A stretch of DNA of 64,000 bases, taken from contig OY998176.1 in assembly GCA_963921935.1 (NCBI GenBank), positions 85,538,960 to 85,602,959 of the forward strand. Direction: 5' to 3'. The notes under the pieces were generated by a model. That model was not told the origin of the DNA. It saw only the letters and a list, made by a program, of their open reading frames with translations, and did not search any database. Source of the stretch: Galeruca laticollis. Lineage: Eukaryota; Arthropoda; Insecta; Coleoptera; Chrysomelidae. Position numbers and translations under genes: made by a program. Positions 11,166 through 20,909 of this stretch are shown here, one piece after another (positions within the stretch are counted from its first letter, which is position 1; every line of letters begins with the position of its first letter).

Positions 11166-12780
11166 GATGTCCATAAATTAGCAGTTATTTTTCATCTACC
11201 AAATATACGTACGTACTTTGAATTTAAAAAGCATTCATAAAAAATCATTAACATTGTAAGCCAAAGTCGCTATCTGGTAATTTTAACCACATACCTGCTC
11301 AATTTACGTCAAAGAATCCCACTTTCCGTTATCAATTTTATAGCCGGCAATAACTCGTTTTATTTTATTGTAATAAAAAATTATTTAATACATAAACATA
11401 CCGTTTATCTAATATAGATGACCAATAAACATTTCACTCTTACCATTTCATTCATTACGTGGAGATTATCTTTCCTTTCCATTGTCACTTTACGAAAATA
11501 CTTGTAGATTTTGTTTTCTGATTGTATCAAAAGTAATTATTTGTTTTTTATCTATATGCTCGTAATTAAATTGTCGTAAAAAATATGTTAATGAATTTGT
11601 TACAAATAAAAGTTAGACATTCTTCCAGAGTTGGTGTATAACTTATGTTTTTGTATATCGTTATTTGCACCAGTTTTACAAAACCTGTTGCCCATTGTTA
11701 CTATTCGAATTTACATTCTGTCCTTCAATAACACTATTTACATGAAAATTGATATTATGTTGATAGATAAAGCGTTGGAAAAGCTTGTTTGATTAGTTGG
11801 ACGTCTAGAAATCATACCAAAATAATCCACTTGATTTTTAGTCAATTAAAACAAAATTTGCAGGTAGATCTTAATGTTTTACAATAAAAGATAAAGATAT
11901 ACTTACTTTTAATCGGAAAACTTTCAGAACAATCTGAAGACTGATGAAACTGACGAGCAAAAAGTAAATAATACTAACAAACAAAAAGAAAAAATTCTAG
12001 GGAGGAAAAATAAATTACATTCAAGTTCAATGTCTGAAATTTATTGAGCACACATGGAAGTATGGATTATTTAAGGGTCTAAAAGGAATAACTAAACTAT
12101 ATACCAAAAGAAAAATGATTAGTCTAGTTCACATCTGGAGAAAAGTATCCTGTAACAGAAAACTGCGGAGATAATTAGCTTTTAATTCGGAAAACCAGGA
12201 AGAAATCAAAAGAGTTTCAAAATTGTCCTAATATACCACTAGGAATCTATAATAATAGTATATAAAATTCACTTAAACTAAGCATCGTTTCCATCTCTCT
12301 TTCATACTACATTCAATTTACTGTTTTAAGCTCTATTTTCTTTCCAATTTTCCATTTGATAAGAATTTCCTCGCATAAATTAAGCTGTTATCTCGATATT
12401 CCCCGATGATCTTCATGAATTGTACCATTCTCATCGGCCATATAAACATTCTCGTATATTGGCCACGAACCAATTTCGTTCACATTTTGCAACCACGGAC
12501 TCAGTCATCGCTCTTAAACAGAATAAAAATCAGCGAAACCGAATCTATAAATCAGTCCCGGCAAACATAATATTTTTAGCGTACCCAGCAACTTTTTAAG
12601 CATCATGACAAGTTAATATAATTCTTTCACATAAATCATCAGTCGTTTTTGAAAGGGTCATAGAAATGGCAACGTTGTAACAGGGTTGGGCTTCGAATTT
12701 ATATAATTAATAGTTAATTAATTCCATTAAGCAACAACGCATTGAGAAAAGTTTTCTGACAAATTATGAAAACTCTTGGG
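11166..12780. other. Unassigned AT-rich DNA
   Basis: No coding region, repeat or RNA gene could be supported. The block 12370-12600 is slightly richer in GC but has no recognisable frame. Confidence 0.4.
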
Positions 12781-12781
12781 A

Positions 12782-12909
12782 TATAAAACCTAAACCACAT
12801 GTTTACATTATAGGCGTTTCAATCTTCTTTCATCAGTTGACTGTGTAAGAAGTGAAGCAAGTGAATTAGGATGAGAACTGATTCTTTTGGTATACTTTGT
12901 GCAAGAACT
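12782..12909 (+). promoter_or_regulatory. Possible core promoter and short first exon
   Basis: TATAAAA at 12782-12788 is followed by an arthropod-type initiator TCAGT at 12833 and an ATG at 12870 opening a frame (MRTDSFGILCART). That frame runs straight into a strong donor-like GTAAGT at about 12910. A very short first exon with a near-immediate donor is common in insect cuticle-type genes. Against it, TATA to TCAGT is about 50 bp, longer than the canonical 30, and no downstream exon was found within the next 2 kb. This may be chance. Confidence 0.2.
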
Positions 12910-13214
12910 GTAAGTTTAGAGTTTTTATTTGAATGTCACTAGCGACAATATAGTTTGGAAAGAACCACAGGGACCTCATAATAGAGAGAAGTAGTTCTTG
13001 TAGTTTGTGCGACAGCAAGGCTGTTATTGGTGTATCAGAAGTGTGGCGAAGTCATAGCATTGGTTCTAGCACGCAGTATTGTGGAACTCTAGATTAAGTT
13101 TTTTAAATGGTTTGTTATCAGTAATGATTTAAAGAAAGTTACATTCTGCAATGTTGGATTTAAGGAGATGGAATTTGAGTAATTTGTCTTCTAAATCTAG
13201 TATTATCGGACATA

Positions 13215-13660
13215 AACTTCACTTTATATGGCCCCTTCTACCGTGGGTCTAGGAGTTGGCCATTTAATTCTGCCAGCTACACTAGTCAAGGCGCTTTTTC
13301 AGGAGACTCCTCCCTCACCCACTGTCTCTATTATGTTGTCCTTCCATGTATTTTTGGGCCTTCCACGTGATCTTCTACCATCAGATCTGGCTTGATATGC
13401 GAGTTTGGGGAGTCCTTGGTCGGGCATTTTTATCAAGTGCCCGAACCATTGGAGTTGAGAGCTTTTAATGGTAGACAGGATGGGGTTTACGATTAAGGAG
13501 TTTTTATGTTAAATGCAATCTCTTCTGGTTTTACCTTCTACTCTCCTCAGGTATTGCATATCGGCAGCCTGTATCTAGGCGGTAAACGGTATGCTCGGAG
13601 ACTTCTTTTTTTTTGTTAATGAACCCTCTGATCATTGAGTATTACCGTCTTGTTAATGCC
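13215..13660 (-). pseudogene. LINE C-terminal tail relic (second LINE)
   Basis: Minus-strand reading contains AADMQYLRRVEGKTRRD (the 'AEMRFLRRIEGKTRRD' region after the RT), then a frame-shifted GHLIKMP-type stretch, LPKLAYQARSDGRRSRGRPK and TWKDNI. It ends in a WPTPRPTVEGA segment near 13230. This is the end of a LINE ORF2. It is separate from the adjacent LINE at 13760-15332, which carries its own terminal GRRRRGRHRTRWKDGI motif. Confidence 0.6.
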
Positions 13661-13759
13661 GCAACTCATCCATTGATTTCAGCATTAAATATTTCATCTT
13701 CCGAAATAGTTGATATAAAATACTTGAAGGTTTTGTTACAGCTCTCATGACAGTTTACC

Positions 13760-15332
13760 GCATCCTAAATGCCAGAGATTCCAATTCCTCCAATCGTTAT
13801 CCCCTAAGTATCTTCTTTTTATAGCTTTACTGATTCCATCTTTCCATCTTGTTCTGTGTCTACCTCTTCTTCTTCTATTGGGGATCTAATTAAACCATTT
13901 TTTGGTAATCTCTCATTTTATATTCTTTGCATTTACTCTTTCTGCAAGGTTTTTGTCCAGTGTCCAAATGTCTGTCCCTCAAGTTACTATGCTTTGTACC
14001 AAAGCTGAACGTTCTAAGTTTGGTCGTATTTTTTAGGTTTTTATTCCACAATATAGAAATGAATTTGGTCGTTATTGATCGTGCTCTTGCAATTTACCTT
14101 ATGATGTCTTTGTGGTCTTTTCCATCTTTAGTAATCGTCAGACCAAGATAGTTATATTCTTCCGTTTTCTTTGCAGTTTCTTAATTTATTCTTGGAACTT
14201 GACCTTTTTCTCCAACCATCAGATATTGTGTTTTCTACAGATAAATTTCCAGACCCCAATCTTTAAAAGCGTCGATTAATTTTCTCATCATGTATGATGC
14301 ATCGTATTCATCCTGAGCCAAGACAACTTGGTCGGCAGCGAAAAGCGGAGTATAAATAAATTCATCTCCCATTTGAACCCCCCGTTGAGGCCACTTTAAT
14401 AAAACATAATTTAAATATATTGTAAATAAGGTTGGAGACAAACAACAACCCTGTCTCAGTCCCTTATTTATTTCAAATGGATCCGACAGCCTTCCACCAT
14501 CCTTAATCCTGCTAGAATATCATTTTCAGCCATTGCCTCCCACAACCGTTTAATAGGTACGCTATCGTAAGCTTTTTTGATGTCCACAAATACCAAATTC
14601 AGTTGAATTCCATAAGCATGTGTTTTTCTCTATTAATTTCTTTAAATAAATCAAATTGTCAATACGCGACGAAATCCGCTTTGTTGTTCCATCTCCTTAA
14701 TCTGTTTTTCAATCCTCCAAATTAATACTCTGCCATACAGTCTAACCGTAGAAGCAGTCACAATTAGTTCCTTTTATAATTAGAGCAATCCTTTTAGTTT
14801 CCTTTTTTATGGATGGAAGTAATATAGACTAGTTTCCTTTGGTACAGGGCTCCCAAACAAGCATTCGGTGAAAATGGAATATAGTACCTCTATTGCCGCG
14901 AGAGTAACGTGTTTAAGAAGTTCTACAGGTACACCTACAGGCCCTCTGGATTTATTGATGTTCATTCCACTTCTCTCTTAATTTCTTCGACTGTAATTAC
15001 CTTCTCTCTGTTTATGTACAACGCGAGTCTGCCAATTTCTCGTATCATTGTTCTTTCATTTGTGCAATCCTATCGTCGGTAGGGGCGTAGATGCATATCA
15101 CTCTCAGTTTATTGCTTGTGTTTTGATTCTTTCGTCAACTGCAGCCCAACTTATTATTATTTTGGTCCACTTTTTCCTTACAGCTATTTATAAAACATGC
15201 TTTAGCTTTTTTAGTTTTGGATACTTCTTTGTTTCTAATAATACGATCACCTATATTTTATGTTCTTCTAGTTCTTTGAATACTTCTGTGCTAATAGCTT
15301 GAATGTTCCAGGTCGCATAATTCATATACCGT
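13760..15332 (-). pseudogene. LINE ORF2 relic, internally compacted (endonuclease start to C-terminus)
   Basis: The minus strand begins at about 15332 with MNYATWNIQAISTEVFKEL, the start of an APE-type endonuclease, then RVICIYAPTDDRIAQ. Within a few hundred bases it enters the RT: VEEIKREVN...SRGPVGVPVELL, FVDIKKAYDSVPIKRLW, GLRQGCCLSPTLFTIYLN, then an FAADQVVLAQD catalytic box in which YADD/FADD is altered to FAAD. It closes with GTDIWTLDKNLAERVNA and RRRGRHRTRWKDGI. The whole ORF2 occupies under 1.6 kb, about half of a normal length, so large parts of the endonuclease and fingers are deleted. Stops and shifts are frequent. Confidence 0.7.
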
Positions 15333-16135
15333 TTTCGTAGCTTGCGTCGTCTTAACTGTTTTCCGTCCTGTTTCCGAGACTCCTAAGATTTTTTTATATA
15401 GGTTGTTATCCTATTGACCAACCCTCCTCTTTTGTCCGGGCTTGGGACTAGCGCAGCAGTTGGAAAGCTACCTAATCCTCCAACTAACCACTCCAAGCGG
15501 AATATGTAACAAAATAAATGAAGAATTCCTTTTTATAGATTGATTGAAATCTCTAAAAAATACTTTTTCTTATATCAAAGGAAATAAATAGTTCTTATTA
15601 TGTTATGGGCTTAATATTGATGCCGGTTCTGTATAACCGAGATACGCGTTGTTTGTCTATATTCTATATCAGCCTATACAGGATGTGATGCAGGTACACA
15701 GGTGAGAGAACGTTTTCTGAATAGAATGTGCATCAGGCAGGCAGGCAACAGATCTATTGTTCGACGATTCGAAAAACGAACAGAACTGGATGCTCTTTGT
15801 AATATCAACCAGTGGTGGTACCTGTCAAAAACTAAAACGACAACGTTTAATATTATTTGAATTTTAAATGAGAAAATTAAGTATAAAGATGATTATTAAT
15901 TAATAATACGTATTTGAAGACACTACTTTTAATTTAAAAAGATCTGAATCGTAATTAAAATAGGGCCAACAGCCGCTGTAGTGTTAGTGGAAAAAAATGA
16001 ATAAATATTTTTGCAGTATACAGATTTCCTTCAATGAGGAGAACTGGGTTTTTCTAAAACTTTCAGATTTTATTAGGACTGTAAATACTTTGATTGTTAT
16101 GACCAGGCGTTTATTTTAGATGTTAATCTCGAAAT
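15333..16135. other. No gene seen; short sequence shared with 20.4 kb
   Basis: No coding region is supported. The minus strand near 15775-15815 holds TACAAAGAGCATCC followed by AGTTCT, nearly identical to the minus strand near 20430-20460. Similarity then decays, so a small repeat family may be present. Confidence 0.3.
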
Positions 16136-17480
16136 AATAGAGAATAGTGTCGACAGCGATCGCTACCTCAACCTAATGTCTGAAAACGGTTTCGTTTCGT
16201 TAATTCTTAAATCCAAGAGTAACTAGCACTAAATCCACCTGTATAGACCATATTTTTGTTAAAAATTAATCTGGGATGATAAATGATGATTCCTTTTATT
16301 CAGCAGTTTTACAAACAAATATAACTGATCATTTCCCTATATGTAGTTACAATATCAAAAAACATTGAACATGAAAATAAAATTAGTTATATGACTTGCT
16401 ATGAAAAGTTTAATAACACAAAATGTATTGAAATATTGAATCAAATATCAAGGTTTAGCTTAGATATTTCAGTTAACCCAGATGAACTGTTTAAAGCATT
16501 GTATAAAAAAATTAAAAACGAGATTACGAGATCGTTTATACAAAGAATATATGAAACAACCATTAAATATAAATAAGAAAATAGCCTACCTACCGAAATT
16601 ACTTAAATAAATTATTGAAAACGTCGAAATCCAACTATTATAAACTTAAAATAATGAAATCAGGCAACTCATCAAAAAAAAAATGTGGAACGTAATTAAT
16701 AAATTTAGCAACAACTTTAAGGAACGAAATCATTCAATAACATGGAAGACAATTCTGAAATATCTGATAAACATAAAATCTCGAAGAGAACAAATTCTTA
16801 CTGTGCCAATATTGGAAGAAAACTGAGTAAAAATTATCTGCAAAGTGGAGAACGTCAGCATATGTATACTCTGGATCAATCTTTATTTTTAACACTAGTA
16901 ACACCTGCAGAAGAATGTACATTATGTTTATGTCTGAAAGACAATAAAGCTTCAGGTCCTGACAATACAAAAAACAAGTATGTTAAATTAACAGCAAACT
17001 GTATCTCTGCACCTTAATGTAAAATATTTAATATGTGCTTTCAGACGGGTAAAATAACTCAAAACTTCAAAAATGCATTAATTCAACAAGTATATAAAAG
17101 TGGAAAAAAGACTGAAAAGGCAAACTATAGACCTAATCTCAGTTTTTGAAAAAATTCTTGAGAAGTTAATTAAATTACGGTTGGTTTCATATTTGGAAAC
17201 ATTTAAACAACATCAACAACGTGTTATGCTGGATGGTGTCATAAGCTCAGAAGAGACGGTCAATATGGAGTTCCACAGGGTACCGTTCTTGGTCCAATTT
17301 TGTTTTTAATTTATATTAACCTATTACTACAAATGACTACGACGAGGGAATACATTTTGTTGCCTAATCTTGGAGCCAAGTTAAAGAAATAGCAGATAAG
17401 GATTTAAAGGACAAATTTACTTACTATTAATCTAACTAAAACCAAAGTCATATTGTTTACCAAATAGGCCAGTCATTGGG
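16136..17480 (+). pseudogene. CR1/L2-like LINE relic (endonuclease end, linker, RT with missing palm)
   Basis: The plus strand reads YLNLMSENGFVSLINS and, a little later, a degenerate DHIF...ITDHFPI-type end of an APE endonuclease. There follows a linker with CYEKFNNTKCIEILNQ, then LCLKDNKASGPDNTKNKYVK (the 'LK..KSsGpD.I' box). Next are KITQNFKNALIQQVYKSGKK and EKANYRPN (the 'NYRPIS' motif) and EKLIKLRLVSYLETF. It then jumps directly to GVPQGTVLGPILFLIYIN. The segment carrying the first catalytic Asp is deleted and the YADD box is gone. Numerous stops. Confidence 0.7.
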
Positions 17481-17994
17481 GATTTTTACCTGGAAATAAA
17501 TCCGGAAGTTCCGAAACTTTGTAGGTTTATAGGTTTGGGGATCTAGAACTAAAATTCACAAAATGCACAAGCCGAGGCATGCCGTCGGCGCCGCCCTCTT
17601 GCCAAGATGGCGCCCAATAACGGTTTTTTGCAAATATCTCCAAAACTATGGTTTTTCGGAAAACTATGTGGAGCGCAAAAGGAGGAAATTCCCTATAAAA
17701 TATGTTCCTAGTATATTTTCGCTGAAGTAAACCGTTGAGGCACAAATGCCCCCGCCAAATTAAAAATTCTGGGTAAGTTTTCTGTAGAGGCGAATTTCGG
17801 AAATAATATGTGTAGTAGGGGTCCCCAAATCTAATATTTTAGGACGAAACAGTGGCATATCTTTTATTCAATTAATCGATTAATTCATTAATTAATCCAT
17901 GTTAATAATTTATGATCAATTAATTTCGATTTATAATGCTGTACTTGTTTCCACACCGCCCAAGAAGTAAAGTACACGACGCGTTTTTTTAACG
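17481..17994. other. Probable non-coding end of the Cys-rich repeat element
   Basis: Contains a GC-rich patch (CCGTCGGCGCCGCCCTCTTG) and CAAGATGGCGCCCAATAACG, then runs that could form AT hairpins (17870-17900). There is no coding frame. It borders the Cys-rich protein relic on its 3' side, so it may be that element's untranslated region. This is inferred from adjacency only. Confidence 0.3.
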
Positions 17995-18983
17995 TGGTTT
18001 CCCCTATAGGCCTAATCCATTTAGGTACTAAAATTATGTTTGGCAAAGGCCAGACGTACCTGGCTCGTTGATTTCCATATCTTCAACGGAGAAAATGGTT
18101 ACCTCAGCTTCAGAATTGATGTCAATTTCCTTCAACTCATCGGATTCTCCTTCTGCAGTCGATAACGAATCATCAAACAGCGAATGGAGGTCTTCTTAAT
18201 CGGATTCGTCCAGTGTCACTTGGCTGATATTTTCACAAGTCTTCCTATTGCAGAAACCGTAAATCATTGAACATATCAATCCTGCTTTCCTGCATCCGCA
18301 GGCTGTACCACAAGCCGCCTTGCACTTACAAGATAAAAAAGCAAGTAGTGCTTTAGAAGCAGGATCTTTTCAAGTAGTTACTGGAGTGAGGCCAGTTTGT
18401 GTTTTCCTCCAACCCCATTCTTCAACTACTTTCAGACAGCCACGTCATAGTTGAACCTGATAGTATTTTCTCAATGAATGCTGTCGTGCAGCTGCGCTTG
18501 TCGGTGGTAAGGATGCCAAATTAAATTTACTTTCTGTTACCGACTTCACAAAACACTGGTATTGATATTTATCAAGATTGATATCATTTGTGTCTTTGGA
18601 TCCATAGAATGCAAGAGAAATTTCTCACTGGCAAAGGCAACTTGATCAGCGGAGGCATGTTTATTTTTAAAAACTTGAATATGATCTTGTAACTCTTTAT
18701 GTTTTTGTATTGTTGTTAAATAAGACTGACGTCGTATCACACCCTCATATTGCGTGAAGGAACAAGATGTTATCCTTAGCTACTTCGGTTTCTTTGAAAC
18801 TTTGCGACGAATAAATACTTTAGACCGTTTTTTCTCTCCCAGGCTTTAGGAGGTAAACATTATCATGAGTCTTGCACAGTACTGTCAACAGAACAATGAA
18901 GTCGATCACCAATGGATTTCATAATTCCCATTAAGGTCTGTTCTATGGTCATGTCACTCCAAATACCCGACCAAAATTTGTTG
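17995..18983 (-). pseudogene. Repeat-encoded Cys-rich protein relic (IWSDMTIEQ / LPPTSAAARQHSLR / CGCRKAGL family)
   Basis: The minus strand starts with SNKFWSGIWSDMTIEQTLMG, then ASADQVAFASEKFLL and, after frame changes, KYQYQCFVKSVTESKFNLAS, LPPTSAAARQHSLRKYYQVQ and VVEEWGWRKTQTGLTPV. A cysteine cluster CKCKAACGTACGCRKAGLICS...CNRKTCEN follows, then an acidic tail. The cluster resembles CXC (tesmin/TSO1-like) Zn-binding repeats. The same block order recurs in many uncharacterised, multi-copy insect proteins, so I take it as repeat-encoded. The protein's role is unknown to me. Several shifts and stops. Its upstream boundary coincides with the left arm of the RT palindrome at 18984. Confidence 0.6.
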
Positions 18984-19314
18984 CTAAAGTCATTTAAGCA
19001 TTGCTCATATTTTCTACGACTGGTATATATACAGATATCGTCAGCATATTGTACCAAGTAGATATTATTAATATTATTTAATTTATTATGCAATGCTGAC
19101 GTATAGATATTAAAAAGTATGGGACTGAGTATCGAACCTTGTGGAAGACCATTATGTACTAATTGATACTCAGTCCCATACTTTTTAATATCTATACGTC
19201 AGCATTGCATAATAAATTAAATAATATTAATAATATCTAGTTGGTACAATATGCTGACGATATCTGTATATATACCAGTCGTAGAAAATATGAGCAATGC
19301 TTAAATGACTTTAG
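18984..19314. repeat. Palindrome of a LINE RT fragment (150-bp arms, 31-bp spacer)
   Basis: Arms 18984-19133 and 19165-19314 are reverse complements with one difference by my reading. Each encodes ILSPILFNIYTSALHNKLNN and QYADDICIYTSRRKYEQCL of a non-LTR RT, one on each strand. The left (minus) copy reads NIYLVQYADD, the right (plus) copy NI*LVQYADD: the one difference makes a TAG. The left copy extends into the spacer as GLPQGS. Confidence 0.9.
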
Positions 19315-19770
19315 GAGTGTTACACAAATATTAAAAGATTGGTTATTTGAAATGGGTTTCACAATGTCGCCTGAAAAATCTGCTGTTATGTGCTTTACAA
19401 GACATTGTCAACATACAAGCACACATATACAGTTAATGGATTTAAAGATACCTACAGTCACTGAATATAAATATGTAGGTATGGTTTTAGATCCTGATCT
19501 TGAAATTCAACCTTGTTCAAGTATGTGTTCAATGTCATATACTAAAGTTGGTTGCTAATTATGTTATATTTGTAATTTGATTTTTGTTATTATAATTGTA
19601 CTTGCCTCCAAATTATGTAATTGTTCGTTTTGTATATGGGTGTAAGAATAAAAATGTAACCACAGACAGGTTCCATTATGAACCTAATTGATAATCATTT
19701 TTATTTGCGTAAATACTTTATAAATATTTTGTATAAGCATATTTGGGTAAATAAAACTTATTATTATCTC
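19165..19770 (+). pseudogene. LINE RT palm-thumb fragment with 3' UTR-like tail
   Basis: Plus strand from the right palindrome arm: ILSPILFNIYTSAL, YADDICIYTSRRKYEQCL (catalytic YADD), FRSVTQILKDWLFEMGFTMS (thumb), PEKSAVMCFTR and PTVTEYKYVGMVLDPDL. The reading ends at a stop near 19556 and is followed by 200 bp of AT-rich sequence ending AAATAAAACTTATTATTAT, which looks like a 3' end with a TTA tail. The C-terminal domain is missing. The spacing of SPEKS and YLG-like boxes suits the Jockey/I group. Confidence 0.65.
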
Positions 19771-20909
19771 TCTTTTTTATAATTTTTGGCCTCAAGTTTG
19801 GACAAAAACAATTTAACATAGTAAGTAACTGTCAAATGTCTTATTTTTGATATTTTTAACAATATAAATACAAATAAATCTGATTTGATATAAGGGTCAG
19901 TTATTATTGTTTGAACTAGTGATTGTTTTTTGGTTTAGGATAATGGTGCCCTTTGTCTTTTAGAACAAAGAAAATACTGTCAGTAATCAAATATGGCCCT
20001 TGATCTTAATTTTAAAATGTATTATCAGGATTAAAAGAGAATCAAAAATATTTGGGATGAGAATTGATTTTATTTCTATTCGATCCTCACTTTCGTTTAC
20101 TTCGACGACTACTTATTGAAATGGCACCTTATAATTTGTGAAAATCGTCCTGGAGCATTTATTTAGTATATATTTCAATTCGTTTATAGTCAGCGAGACA
20201 TAAATTGTTTTTTTAACCATCAAAATTCTGCTAATTTGAAATACTTAGTCAACCGTTAAAAAAGGTGTATAAAAAATATGACAAAGGCAATGAACTGAAG
20301 ATAAAATCCCTCGTATCCAATCTTCGATTTAATCAAAAGAATGCTTTCGATATTATCAGTTGTATATAAATGACAATGTAAATAAACGTCCCTATTGCAT
20401 GTGTAACGATGATACGCCAATGAAAAGAACTGGGATGCTCTTTGTAGTAAACGTTAACCTCGACTCCGCTGTTCAGTAAAGACAAACTAAACCATTGTGA
20501 TACAGGGACTTGTGTGTTTCTCCGTCCTACTTTTATTTTCACAAACATTTTTATCATTGTGTACAAGTAGTTTGTTAGTTAGCTCCATATATCTACACGT
20601 GAGAACTGCTAATATTTCTCTAAGAAAAAGTCAACACTACCCGCGGTAACTTTAATTATACCAACTAAGATATAGCTAGAAAATCAACAGGAACATCAAA
20701 CGAGTCAAATAATTTCCTTAACTCTCCAAAATGAGTTGCAGTTATGAAGAAAAATATGTAGAAGGAGAGTTGTACCAGATTTTAAATACAGGAGAAGACA
20801 AAAATGTGTAATGAAGAACAGAAGATAAAAGAAGAGGTCAGCTCGGTCCAGCATATAGTAGAGATGATATAAAGGGGGAAATAATTTCACCTGTATGGAT
20901 AAGGTTATA
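19771..20909. other. No confirmed gene; one unexplained minus-strand open frame
   Basis: A 77-codon minus-strand frame (20566-20333) reads SQWFSLSLLNSGVEVNVYYK then EHPSSFHWRIIVTHA and a hydrophobic end. I do not recognise it. Part resembles the minus strand near 15.8 kb, so it is more likely a repeat fragment than a host exon. Confidence 0.3.
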
